Shown: positions 36,047 through 44,573 of the stretch, one piece after another
Numbering within the stretch: the first letter of the stretch is position 1
Layout: every line of letters starts with the position of its first letter
Source of the DNA: Ruegeria sp. ANG-R
GTDB taxonomy: Bacteria > Pseudomonadota > Alphaproteobacteria > Rhodobacterales > Rhodobacteraceae
Direction: 5' to 3'
DNA length: 64,000 nt
Assembly (NCBI RefSeq): GCF_000813985.1
Contig: NZ_JWLJ01000014.1
Coordinates: 1 to 64,000, forward strand
Notes under the pieces: generated by a model
Databases searched by the model: none
What the model saw: the letters and a program-made list of their open reading frames with translations, nothing else
Told to the model about the DNA's origin: nothing
Translations under genes and position numbers: made by a program

Positions 36047-37387
36047 TCAGGCGGCGCGCGCCGGTCGGCACCATTCGGGCAGCCAGTCACGGTGGGCGGA
36101 AAGCAGATCGGTGACAAGACTGCGGATTTGGCGCAGGTCCAGCTCGGCTGCGGTATGCGGGTCCATCATGGCGGCGTGATAGATATATTCGGGATTTTGT
36201 TCTGTCAGGGCTCGGACAGTCAGCTCCTGCACATTGATCTGTGTGCGCATCAGCGCGATCAGTTGGGGCGGGATATCGGTGACAACCGAAGGTTGGATGC
36301 CGTTGCTGTCCACAAGGCAAGGGGTTTCCACCGCAGCGCCCAAAGGCAATTGCGGAATCTGGCCTGCATTGGGCAGATTGCCATAGGCTGTGTAGGGTGT
36401 GTCGGTGACGATGGCGTTCATCAGATCGGCGGCAAATTCATGGCTGCGGATCACGTCGATGTCACGGCCATCGGTCAGGGTTTTGGCCTGTTCTTTCCAG
36501 TTCGCGACCTGCTCGACGCAGCGGGTGGGGTATTCGTCCAGCGGAATTGAGAACTGCTCAATCAGGTCCTGCCGCCCGTCTTTGATGAACCAGGGAACGT
36601 ATTCTGCCAGATGCTCGGAACTTTCGGTGCAGAAGTAACCGAGATGATCCATCACTTCGTACCGGACTTTATTCGGACAACGAGGCATGAGAAGCGGAGG
36701 CTTGGGCAGGTGCCCGGCGTGATAGCCCTGTCGCAGAGCGGGATAGATATCGCGGCCTTCATGTTCGAGCTTAAGGAAGAATGCGACGTGATTGATACCG
36801 GCAACTTTGTAGCGAATATCTGCCTTGGGCAGATTCAGATCATGCGCCAGTTCCTCGACCGTGTTCTGGACAGAATGACACAGACCAACGTGCTTTAGTG
36901 CGGGGAAACGCTCGGCCAAGGCCCAGGTGTTGATTGCCATCGGGTTCACATATTGCAGCAGCGTCGCATTGGGACAGAGCTGCATCATGTCCTGCGCGAC
37001 ACCCCATAGAACGGGCACAGTACGTAGGCCGCGCATGATACCGCCTACACCCAGCGTATCCGCGATGGTTTGGCGCAGGCCATATTGCTTTGGGATTTCG
37101 AAATCCGTCACGGTGCAGGGCTCGTATCCGCCGACCTGAAAGGCGGTGATCACGAAATCTGCGCCGTCCAGCGCCGCGCGACGATCAGTGTGGGTTGAGA
37201 CGGTCGCACCCGTGCCGACTGATCGGATCATGGCCTTGGCCACAGCTTCGCTTTCGGCCAAGCGCACTGGATCAATATCCATCAATGCAAAATGACTGTC
37301 CGCAAGCGCTGGGGTGAGCAGGGCGTCGCCCACGATATTCTGCATGAAGATCGTGGAACCCGCACCTACAAAGGTGATCTTGGTCAT
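36047..37387 (-). CDS. GH4 alpha-galactosidase (NAD- and metal-dependent)
   Basis: A 446-residue GH4 enzyme with N-terminal NAD-binding FVGAGSTIFMQN, the specificity motif GLCHSVQ (CHS is typical of alpha-galactosidases in GH4) and the metal-ligand region GINHVAFF. It hydrolyses alpha-galactosides such as melibiose or raffinose by an oxidation-elimination mechanism and normally needs NAD+ and Mn2+. It follows the importer genes in the operon. Confidence 0.88.
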   Translation of the reverse strand: MTKITFVGAGSTIFMQNIVGDALLTPALADSHFALMDIDPVRLAESEAVAKAMIRSVGTGATVSTHTDRRAALDGADFVITAFQVGGYEPCTVTDFEIPKQYGLRQTIADTLGVGGIMRGLRTVPVLWGVAQDMMQLCPNATLLQYVNPMAINTWALAERFPALKHVGLCHSVQNTVEELAHDLNLPKADIRYKVAGINHVAFFLKLEHEGRDIYPALRQGYHAGHLPKPPLLMPRCPNKVRYEVMDHLGYFCTESSEHLAEYVPWFIKDGRQDLIEQFSIPLDEYPTRCVEQVANWKEQAKTLTDGRDIDVIRSHEFAADLMNAIVTDTPYTAYGNLPNAGQIPQLPLGAAVETPCLVDSNGIQPSVVTDIPPQLIALMRTQINVQELTVRALTEQNPEYIYHAAMMDPHTAAELDLRQIRSLVTDLLSAHRDWLPEWCRPARAA

Positions 37388-37409
37388 GAGGTAACCCTCT
37401 GGTTTGACG

Positions 37410-38258
37410 TTATTTTACAGCACCGAGGGTCAAGCCCGCGATGAAGTGTTTCTGCATCAGGAAGAACATGGCAACCGGTGGCAGGGCCGCGACAATGGAA
37501 CCAGCACTCATCAACTGATAGGCGGCGCGGAATTGCGCGTTAAAGCTGGTAATCCCGGCGGTCACTGGCTGGCTTTCGGCCCCTTGGGTCAGCACGACCG
37601 CCCAGAAATAGTCGTTCCAGATGAAGGTAAAGATCAACACGCTGAGCGCGGCGATGGCGGGTTTCATGAGTGGCAGGACCACATACCAAAATATCCGCCA
37701 TTCGCTGATACCTTCAACCCGTGCGGCCTCGATCAACTCAAAGGGCAGGGCGCGGATGAAGTTGCGCATGAACAGCGTGCAGAACCCGGTCTGGAAGGCG
37801 ATGTGGAACAGCACGAGCCCGGTTTTGGTGTTGTAGAGACCCAATTGAAGCGTCAGGTCGCGGACGGGGACCATCAGGATCTGGAACGGCACGAAGTTGC
37901 CCGCGACGAACATGAAGAAGATCCAGAGGTTTGATTTGAACTTGTAGATCCCAAGCGCGAACCCGGTCATGCAGCTGAGCGCCACGGCTCCGATCACGGT
38001 TGGAACAGTGATCAGGAATGAGTTCAGTAAATAGCGTGGCATGTCCGAATTGAAAAAGACCTGTCCGTAGTTGAAAGCGCCCTCAAAACTGGAGGGCATT
38101 CCCCAGTAGTTCGCATTGGTAAAATCGGCCTCGGGCTTGACCGAAAACAGAGCGACGGCCAGCAACGGGCCGAGCCAGAGCAGCAATGCTAGGGGCAACA
38201 TGGCCTGATAGGTAATCTGCGCCGCGCGAGGTTGCTTTTCGATGGGTTTGGGAAACAT
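37410..38258 (-). CDS. Sugar ABC transporter permease (MalG type) of the galactoside importer
   Basis: A 282-residue membrane protein with about six helices, the EAA-loop segment EAARVEGISEWRIFWYVVLP and the MalG-type end QKHFIAGLTLGAVK. It pairs with the permease starting 1 bp upstream. Confidence 0.88.
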   Translation of the reverse strand: MFPKPIEKQPRAAQITYQAMLPLALLLWLGPLLAVALFSVKPEADFTNANYWGMPSSFEGAFNYGQVFFNSDMPRYLLNSFLITVPTVIGAVALSCMTGFALGIYKFKSNLWIFFMFVAGNFVPFQILMVPVRDLTLQLGLYNTKTGLVLFHIAFQTGFCTLFMRNFIRALPFELIEAARVEGISEWRIFWYVVLPLMKPAIAALSVLIFTFIWNDYFWAVVLTQGAESQPVTAGITSFNAQFRAAYQLMSAGSIVAALPPVAMFFLMQKHFIAGLTLGAVK

Positions 38259-38259
38259 C

Positions 38260-39186
38260 TCAGTGCCCCTTCTCTTCGCGGTACATCGACCACAGGAAAT
38301 AGGCGATGAAACAGAGCATGATGAGGAACAGGATCACCGCGATCGCGGCGCCGTATCCCATGCGGAAGCCGTATTCGGAGAGCGCAACCTCGAACATATA
38401 ATAGGCCAGCACGCGGGACGAACCAAAAGGCCCTCCCTGGGTCATGATTGAGATCAGGTCAAAGCTGCGCAGCGCCCCGATGATAGTCACAACAAAGGCG
38501 ATGAAGGTGGCGGGTCGCAGTTGCGGCAGGATGATGTGCCACAGCATCCGCCAGCCTTTTGCGCCGTCCAGACGTCCAGCCTCGATCTGTTCGGGGTCTA
38601 CGGCGTTCAGGCCGGTGAGGTACAGGATCATGCAATATGCGGTTTGCGGCCAGAGACCCGCGAAGATGATGCCATAGGTCACAAAGCGCTCGTCGCCCAG
38701 CACATTCAAAGGGCCCAAGCCAAAGAAGCCGAGGAATTCATTCAACAAGCCAAAGGTCGGGTCATAGAACCATGTGAAGACAAGACCCACGACCACTTGC
38801 GAGATCACGAAAGGGAAGAAGAACAGGGATTTGTACAGGCGGATGCCCCGGACGGTCTGGTTCAGGAACAAAGCTATAAACAGGCCCGCAGGGATAGAGA
38901 GGAGATACAACAACAACCAGATCAGGTTGTTTTTGAGGGAAATATAGAACGCATCCCGGTCGACCCATTCCCAATAGAGGTCCTCGTAGTTGCGAAAGCC
39001 CACATATTCCGCAGCGCCAAGACCGTCCCATTCGTAGAGGGACAGGTTGAAGGACTGAAAGACCGGGATGATCACGTAGACCATAAAGAACAACAAGCCC
39101 GGGGCCAGAAACAACCACGGCGCGATACGCTGTTGGTTTCTGTGGAACCAGCTTTCTTGTTCCTGGATGTCGGCAACTGCGGTCAT
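38260..39186 (-). CDS. Sugar ABC transporter permease (MalF type) of the galactoside importer
   Basis: A 308-residue membrane protein with about six helices and the EAA-loop segment EAGRLDGAKGWRMLWHIILP. It forms the channel with the MalG-type partner. The cognate ATPase is probably the UgpC-type protein at 41468-42526, encoded on the other side of the binding-protein gene. Confidence 0.88.
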   Translation of the reverse strand: MTAVADIQEQESWFHRNQQRIAPWLFLAPGLLFFMVYVIIPVFQSFNLSLYEWDGLGAAEYVGFRNYEDLYWEWVDRDAFYISLKNNLIWLLLYLLSIPAGLFIALFLNQTVRGIRLYKSLFFFPFVISQVVVGLVFTWFYDPTFGLLNEFLGFFGLGPLNVLGDERFVTYGIIFAGLWPQTAYCMILYLTGLNAVDPEQIEAGRLDGAKGWRMLWHIILPQLRPATFIAFVVTIIGALRSFDLISIMTQGGPFGSSRVLAYYMFEVALSEYGFRMGYGAAIAVILFLIMLCFIAYFLWSMYREEKGH

Positions 39187-39209
39187 ATCGGCTTCCCGGG
39201 TGAAGGTGT

Positions 39210-39227
39210 GGCGGGCCGAAGCCCGCC
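39210..39227 (-). promoter_or_regulatory. Intercistronic hairpin 2 after galactoside binding-protein gene
   Basis: GGCGGGC and GCCCGCC form a perfect 7-bp stem; on the transcribed strand the loop is TTCG, a very stable tetraloop class. It lies between the binding-protein and permease genes. Confidence 0.6.
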
Positions 39228-39247
39228 CTACATTTTACGGCGAAACA

Positions 39248-39267
39248 GGCCGGGCCTTAGCCCGGCC
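39248..39267 (-). promoter_or_regulatory. Intercistronic hairpin 1 after galactoside binding-protein gene
   Basis: GGCCGGGC and GCCCGGCC form a perfect 8-bp stem with a 4-base loop, 9 bp after the binding-protein stop on the minus strand. TGTTT follows. Partial termination or mRNA 3'-end protection would leave binding protein in excess over permease. Confidence 0.6.
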
Positions 39268-39276
39268 CGTGCCTCG

Positions 39277-40536
39277 TCAATTGTCGTAGATGCGCTGGCG
39301 CGCACGTTCCAGCTTGGCCAGAATACGGTCGACATTATCCGGCTTGACCATGAATTCCTGGAAACCTTCCATCGAAACCTTGGCCATCTCCGCAGGCGCA
39401 TCGCGGTCCCAGAACTGGGCCACGCCACCGGGGCTGTTGGACGACAGCATTGTGAAACCCTGCTGAAGGAACTTGTCGTCATCTACCGAGGACTGCGCGT
39501 TCACCGGCAATTGACCGAGATTTGCGCCGTTGTTGATCTCGGTCTGCTCGTTCGCCGAAGCCACGAAGCGCAGGAATTCGCGCGCCGCCTCTTTGTTCGA
39601 GGCGTTGGCCGGGATGTGGAACGTGTCCGTCGGTGCATCTTCAGCCAGTTCGACATCGGGGTTGATGGCGACGAACTGATAGAAGTCCAACTGGTCATCG
39701 GTCAGACCCGCCTCGCGCAGAGGTGCGACAGCAAAGTTCCCCATCAAATAGGCAGTTGCATCGCCCTTCACCATGAACGGAAGCGCTTCCTGCCAGCTAT
39801 AGGTCTGGTGGTTATCGATGAATGCGCCCATGTCGATCAGCTGCTTCCAGTTCGCGAAGGTTTGTTTAACTCGATCGTCTTCCCAGCTCACCTCGCCATT
39901 GGCCAGTTGCTGATGGAAATCGAACCCGTTGGTGCGCATGTTCAGGTAGTCGAACCAGCCACCGGCGGTCCACAGAAACTTGGTGCCGATGGTATAGCAG
40001 GCACGGCCTGAATCGACGATCTTCTGGCAGTTGGCCAGTTCCTCTTCCCAGGTGGTCGGCTCGGTCAGGCCCAGCTCGTCAAAGATGTCTTTGCGATAAT
40101 AGACGCCCCACTGATAGTAGGTATACGGTACGCCCCACTGCTTTCCATCAATGGTCATGGCGCCCTTGGTCGAGGCCAGGTTTTCCGCAATTTCCGGCTC
40201 GGCCCACAGGTCCGACACGTCTTCGAACAGGCCGGCCTCGACGTAAGGTTTCATGCGGTTGGCCGCGTACCATGTCGCTACGTCCGGCGTGTCCGCCGTC
40301 AGGAAGTTGCGGATCTGGGTCTTGTATGCCTCACGGTCGATCACGGTGGTTTCGATCTCCAAGCCGGGATGCTCGGCCGCGAACCGCTCGATCATCGCTT
40401 CCATCGTCGCGCGCGGTGCCGGGTTGGATGTATCGAGGAAGATTCGCAACTCGCCGGTCAGCTCAGCCGCAACGGGCGCGGCAAGTGCTACACTGGCGGC
40501 CAGCGCGGCCGCTGTGCGCTTGAACATGGAATGCAT
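39277..40536 (-). CDS. Sugar ABC transporter substrate-binding protein of the galactoside importer
   Basis: A 419-residue periplasmic protein with a signal peptide (MHSMFKRTAAALAASVALA, cleavage after PVAA) and a carbohydrate-binding type 1 fold. It opens the large minus-strand operon. ATG 40536 is preceded by GGGAGG at ideal spacing; the frame runs upstream to 40938 but would overlap the divergent regulator. The ligand is probably an alpha- or beta-galactoside, judged from the glycosidases encoded downstream. Confidence 0.88.
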   Translation of the reverse strand: MHSMFKRTAAALAASVALAAPVAAELTGELRIFLDTSNPAPRATMEAMIERFAAEHPGLEIETTVIDREAYKTQIRNFLTADTPDVATWYAANRMKPYVEAGLFEDVSDLWAEPEIAENLASTKGAMTIDGKQWGVPYTYYQWGVYYRKDIFDELGLTEPTTWEEELANCQKIVDSGRACYTIGTKFLWTAGGWFDYLNMRTNGFDFHQQLANGEVSWEDDRVKQTFANWKQLIDMGAFIDNHQTYSWQEALPFMVKGDATAYLMGNFAVAPLREAGLTDDQLDFYQFVAINPDVELAEDAPTDTFHIPANASNKEAAREFLRFVASANEQTEINNGANLGQLPVNAQSSVDDDKFLQQGFTMLSSNSPGGVAQFWDRDAPAEMAKVSMEGFQEFMVKPDNVDRILAKLERARQRIYDN

Positions 40537-40564
40537 GGTTTCCTCCCTTAAGCTTCCATTTGAG

Positions 40565-40604
40565 TTCCACATATTGAAACTTTGTTTTATATATTGAAAA
40601 CTAC
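40565..40604. promoter_or_regulatory. Putative IclR/KdgR-type operator cluster
   Basis: The divergent gap contains TTGAAACTTTGTTTTAT (40574-40590), close to the KdgR-type pattern TGAAAC-N3-GTTTCA, overlapping a symmetric GTTCCA-N5-TGAAAC at 40564-40580. A second ATATTGAAA follows at 40591. The sites sit between the binding-protein gene and the IclR gene and are probably bound by that regulator. Confidence 0.5.
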
Positions 40605-40676
40605 ACATCGACTCGGCTAGTCTTGTCAAGACCCTCGTGCCGGAGGTCGGGGGGAAATGGAGGAGAAATTGCGCCC

Positions 40677-41471
40677 GTGGCAGGTGATGGAACAATAGGA
40701 AAAGCATGTGATGTGCTGGAGCAGGTCGCAGCCTTCGGGCGCCCGGTGCGGTTTGGAGAGTTGCTGGAAAGCAGTGAATACCCCAAGGCGACACTGTACC
40801 GATTTCTGCAATCACTGACCAATCAGGGTATGCTGTATTACGAACCGGACCGACAAACCTATTCGCCCGGAATGCGATTGGTGCGGTTGGCGCATTCGGC
40901 ATGGACCCAAAGCTCGCTGGCACCGATTGCGCGGCCATTTCTGGATGCGCTCAGTGCTGAGACCGGGGAAACTGTGCATCTGGCACAGCTTGATTCCGGG
41001 CAGGTACTTTACGTCGACAAACGCAATGCTCAAAGACCGATTGAGATGTATTCTGAGGCTGGCAAGGTCGGCCCGGCCTACTGTACCGGCGTCGGAAAGG
41101 CGATGATGGCCTATCTGGATGAAGCGCAACTGCAAAAAACGATCTCACAACAAAGCTTTCACCGGTTTACCGATAAGACGTTGACTTCGGAAAAGGCGCT
41201 GCGGGCCGATATCGAACTGATCCGCAGCCGGGGTTACGCGGTCGATGATGAAGAGCATGAGCCCGGCATCATCTGTATCGCATGTCCGATTCTGACCACC
41301 GGGGGCCGCATGTTGGGCGCGCTGTCGGTAACTGGATCGACCGGACGGATGGATTTCGAGCAGTTGCAATCCTGGGTGCCTCGCGTTCGGCGCGTCGCTG
41401 ACCAGATCGGCACAGAAGCACAGGCATGGCGGTTTCCTGAGGGCCAACAGAATAGGATGCAAGCAACATGA
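40677..41471 (+). CDS. IclR-family regulator of the galactoside operon
   Basis: A winged-helix regulator of about 264 residues (GKACDVLEQVAAF, then ATLYRFLQSL) with a C-terminal IclR effector domain (YCTGVGKAMMAYL, GIICIACPILTTGGRMLGA). The frame is open from a TTG at 40623. A GTG at 40677, with GGAGGAG about 12 bases upstream, is the better start; an ATT at 40668 is less likely. It is divergent from the 14-kb operon and overlaps the ATPase gene by 4 bp. A 2-keto-3-deoxy sugar acid is a plausible effector. Confidence 0.83.
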   Translation: MAGDGTIGKACDVLEQVAAFGRPVRFGELLESSEYPKATLYRFLQSLTNQGMLYYEPDRQTYSPGMRLVRLAHSAWTQSSLAPIARPFLDALSAETGETVHLAQLDSGQVLYVDKRNAQRPIEMYSEAGKVGPAYCTGVGKAMMAYLDEAQLQKTISQQSFHRFTDKTLTSEKALRADIELIRSRGYAVDDEEHEPGIICIACPILTTGGRMLGALSVTGSTGRMDFEQLQSWVPRVRRVADQIGTEAQAWRFPEGQQNRMQAT

Positions 41472-42526
41472 CAGGTGTAACCCTGAAAGGCGCGATCAAG
41501 AGGTATGGCCAGACTCAGGTCATTCACGGGATCGATCTGCAAATCGAAGATGGTGAGTTTTGTGTGTTCGTTGGGCCATCAGGCTGCGGCAAGTCCACAC
41601 TGCTGCGGATGATTGCGGGACTGGAAGAGACTTCGGACGGAGAAATCCACATCGGCGCGCGAGATGTCACTCATGTTGACCCGGCAAAGCGAGGGGTGGC
41701 GATGGTGTTCCAGACCTACGCACTCTACCCGCACATGACTGTGGCGGAGAATATGGGCTTTGGCTTGCGGATGAACGGTGTCGCCAGGGCTGAGATTGAT
41801 CAGAAGGTTCAGGAAGCATCGAACATTCTGAAACTCGATCAATATCTGAAACGCAAACCTAAAGCGTTGTCCGGCGGCCAGCGTCAGCGCGTCGCGATCG
41901 GGCGCGCCATCGTGCGTGGCCCCGAAGTGTTCCTGTTCGACGAGCCGCTCTCGAACCTTGATGCCGAGCTTCGGGTGGAGATGCGGGTCGAGATTGCGCG
42001 GCTCCATCAGGAAATCGGTGCCACGATGATCTACGTCACGCATGATCAGGTCGAAGCGATGACCATGGCCGATAAGATCGTGGTGTTGCGCGATGGCCGG
42101 ATCGAACAGGTGGGCGCGCCAATGGACCTGTATCGTGATCCCGACAACAAATTCGTGGCCGGCTTTATTGGCTCTCCTGCCATGAACTTTCTGGATTGCG
42201 AGGTCGTGGACGGTGTGGTGCGCCACCCGGCGCTGACCGACTCCATCCCGGTGACCGAAAGCGTCCCCAAAGGTACGTCGAAAATCACGCTTGGCATTCG
42301 CCCCGAGCATATTCAGGTAGATCGCAGCGGAGATGCCTGTACGGTCGATCTGACCGAAGCGCTTGGCGGTGTATCGTATTCGTATCTTCTGACGCCGAAT
42401 GGCGACAAGCTGATAGTCGAAGAGAGAGAGGATCAGCGCAGCACCACTGGTGAACGCATCGGAATCTCGGTGCGACCCGAGCGGGCGATGCTGTTCGACA
42501 CGGAAACCGGACTGCGCCTGCGCTGA
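41468..42526 (+). CDS. Sugar ABC transporter ATP-binding protein (UgpC/MsmK type)
   Basis: A 352-residue ATPase with Walker A GPSGCGKST, signature LSGGQRQRV, Walker B VFLFDEPLSNLD, switch His in YVTHDQVEAM and a C-terminal TOBE region. It is the only ATPase gene near the galactoside permeases, so it most likely serves them although transcribed with the regulator. Confidence 0.9.
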   Translation: MTGVTLKGAIKRYGQTQVIHGIDLQIEDGEFCVFVGPSGCGKSTLLRMIAGLEETSDGEIHIGARDVTHVDPAKRGVAMVFQTYALYPHMTVAENMGFGLRMNGVARAEIDQKVQEASNILKLDQYLKRKPKALSGGQRQRVAIGRAIVRGPEVFLFDEPLSNLDAELRVEMRVEIARLHQEIGATMIYVTHDQVEAMTMADKIVVLRDGRIEQVGAPMDLYRDPDNKFVAGFIGSPAMNFLDCEVVDGVVRHPALTDSIPVTESVPKGTSKITLGIRPEHIQVDRSGDACTVDLTEALGGVSYSYLLTPNGDKLIVEEREDQRSTTGERIGISVRPERAMLFDTETGLRLR

Positions 42527-42538
42527 GACCCCGGGGCG

Positions 42539-42568
42539 GGGCACCGCGATCGCGTTGTCGGGGTGCCC
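42539..42568. terminator. Hairpin between convergent ugpC-like and yceI-like genes
   Basis: GGGCACC and GGTGCCC form a 7-bp stem around a GC-rich loop that can itself pair (GCGATCGC). It lies in the 49-bp gap between two converging genes and could end both transcripts. There is no strong T-run. Confidence 0.45.
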
Positions 42569-42575
42569 GCCGGAT

Positions 42576-43157
42576 TTAACCTTCCAGATCGAACATCAGA
42601 CGCGCGGTGACAGGAACGGTGCGGGTGATGCCCGGCAGTTCGGCCAATTCCATCAGTTTATCCACACCGACCGTTACGCCCGCCTCTTCGGCGCTGATGA
42701 AAACCATATCGTTGGTTGAGACCATGACCGACGTGTCCGACAGGCGCAGGACGAACATATCGGTATAAAAATCTACTTCCGTTCCGGCCAATGACAGCTT
42801 GGCGTCCACTTCAACCGTAGTATTCGCACCAACATGCAGTTTGGACACCTGCGCCATATCTATGCTTGCGGTCAGGGTTGCGGTTGCTGCCTTGCGAAAC
42901 ACATGCTCGATCATCCGTTCGTTGCGAATGTCGATATTGGTTTCGACCGAGGACAGATCGATATCGATCTCGACGGTGCCGTCATCGCCGACATGCCCCG
43001 AGAGATTGGTGAAGGAATTGACCTCGCCCACATCGTCGATCTTGACCGTGCCGTAGGCCAGATGCGAGGTCTCCGGGTTCAATGTCCAACCTGCGGCCAG
43101 AACAGGACCTGCAACAAAAGCCGACGCAATCGTGATTGCTTTGAACAGAAGTTTCAT
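42576..43157 (-). CDS. YceI-family periplasmic protein
   Basis: A 193-residue protein with a signal peptide (MKLLFKAITIASAF, cleavage after VLA) and a lipocalin-like YceI fold (WTLNPETSHLAYG near the mature start, IDIRNERMIEHVF in the middle). Family members bind isoprenoid-type lipids and often belong to stress regulons. It is divergent from an ECF sigma factor gene, so control by that sigma factor is plausible. Confidence 0.85.
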   Translation of the reverse strand: MKLLFKAITIASAFVAGPVLAAGWTLNPETSHLAYGTVKIDDVGEVNSFTNLSGHVGDDGTVEIDIDLSSVETNIDIRNERMIEHVFRKAATATLTASIDMAQVSKLHVGANTTVEVDAKLSLAGTEVDFYTDMFVLRLSDTSVMVSTNDMVFISAEEAGVTVGVDKLMELAELPGITRTVPVTARLMFDLEG

Positions 43158-43243
43158 TTCTTTCCTCCAGAGTCTATGTCAGTTCAGACCAAGCGGGCAT
43201 GGTCTTATGTCAAAGCAAACACACACAGGTCGCGTTTTATTCG

Positions 43244-43780
43244 ATGAGTGTTGAGATGAGTTCCGAACAAGCCGTGCGCGGCGCGATCCAGACCCATTCG
43301 AAACGGGTCTGGCGGTTTGGGCTGGCCCTGTCGGGGGCGTCGGATATTGCGGATGACCTGTTGCAGGCGACCGCCTTGCGTGCGTTGGAGAAGCACCATC
43401 AGGTCACTTCGTACGAGCGGCTGGACAGCTGGCTGATGACAATCTGCCGCTCGATCTGGCTGAACGAGATACGGGCGCGGTCGGTCCGCAAGGCGCAGGC
43501 GCTTTCGGTCACGCCCGAAGCGCAATTGGTTGCACCCGGGCCCGATTCGGAAACGAATATTTTCGCTGCTCAGGTGTTTACCCAAGTGATGCAACTGCCG
43601 GAGGCGCAGCGTGAAACGGTGATGCTTGTGTTTGTGGAAGGATACAGCTACCGCGAAGCTGCGGTCTTGCTGGATGTTCCCATCGGCACGATCATGAGCC
43701 GGCTGTCCAATGCCCGGCAGAAACTGAAAACCGTAATGCAGCACGATGCGGCTGACACCGTTCGACGGAGTGGCAAATGA
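43244..43780 (+). CDS. ECF-type RNA polymerase sigma factor
   Basis: About 178 residues with region 2 (FGLALSGASDIADDLLQATALRAL, then LDSWLMTICRSIWLNEIR) and region 4 helix-turn-helix (LPEAQRETVMLVFVEGYSYREAAVLL, then PIGTIMSRLSNARQKL). The frame is open from 43199; ATG 43244 or 43256 gives the usual ECF length. It overlaps the anti-sigma gene by 4 bp. Confidence 0.88.
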   Translation: MSVEMSSEQAVRGAIQTHSKRVWRFGLALSGASDIADDLLQATALRALEKHHQVTSYERLDSWLMTICRSIWLNEIRARSVRKAQALSVTPEAQLVAPGPDSETNIFAAQVFTQVMQLPEAQRETVMLVFVEGYSYREAAVLLDVPIGTIMSRLSNARQKLKTVMQHDAADTVRRSGK

Positions 43781-44514
43781 AGTTTTCCGACGAAACACTT
43801 CTGGCCTATCTGGAAGGAAGCCTGGACGAGGCGGAGGCGCGGGCCGTCGAAAACGCGGTCGCAGATGACTCCGCGCTCGAATCCCGCCTGATGGCGCTGG
43901 ACCCATTTGCCCCGGTAGTGCAGCAGGTTTTTGAAGCCGTCCCGGCTGAGGCCCCTTCGATCGATCTGCCTGCGCCTAACCCGCCGCAATCCGGTGCCGG
44001 ACTTCTCCGTTTGCTGGCGGTTGCGGCTTCGGTGGCCGTCATCGCCGCTTCTGCAACCTTCTGGGCGACACGGCCCAAGGCTTTGGGGTGGGCTGAACAG
44101 GCAGCGATCTATCAGTCGCTTTATTCATCGGACACGATTGCCGAGTTGGACAATCCACCGCAAAGGCTTGATGCGCAGTTTGCACTGGCCGAGGCGCAGC
44201 TGGGCCGGTCTCTGAACCGAGAGGTATTGGAAAATCTACCCGGTCTTGATCTGAAGCGGGCACAGGTTCTGTCGTTCAAAGGCAAACCGCTGGTTCAGAT
44301 CGTCTTTGCTGACGCGCAGGGCGAACCCTTTGCCTTTTGCGTGATCCGACAGGGCCCGGATGCCCCTGCCAAGGATGTTAATCTTGCGGTTCTCAGTGGT
44401 CTTGCAACAGCGACATGGGCGCGCGATGGGTACGGCTATATGCTGCTGGGAAGCGATGGCCAGACCGATCTGAGCGGCGAACTGAGTGTTCTGACCGACG
44501 CCTTTACCGGCTGA
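43777..44514 (+). CDS. Anti-sigma factor, single-pass membrane protein
   Basis: A 245-residue protein with a cytoplasmic N-terminal region (DETLLAYLEGSLDEAEARAVE) typical of anti-sigma domains, one hydrophobic segment at about 70-90 (LLRLLAVAASVAVIAASATF) and a periplasmic tail. No HxxxCxxC zinc motif is present. It presumably holds the upstream ECF factor inactive until a signal arrives; the cell-envelope signal is unknown. Confidence 0.8.
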   Translation: MKFSDETLLAYLEGSLDEAEARAVENAVADDSALESRLMALDPFAPVVQQVFEAVPAEAPSIDLPAPNPPQSGAGLLRLLAVAASVAVIAASATFWATRPKALGWAEQAAIYQSLYSSDTIAELDNPPQRLDAQFALAEAQLGRSLNREVLENLPGLDLKRAQVLSFKGKPLVQIVFADAQGEPFAFCVIRQGPDAPAKDVNLAVLSGLATATWARDGYGYMLLGSDGQTDLSGELSVLTDAFTG

Positions 44515-44573
44515 TACGCAGGAAATCGGAAAACCTCTTGTGAACTGAGGCAAATGTCCGAAGTATACCCGAC

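Noticed and set aside
38521..40011. 496-codon plus-strand open frame
   Set aside because: It lies antisense to the galactoside permease and binding-protein genes, both clear families with good starts. Its translation shows no domain and is the mirror of GC-rich codon bias.
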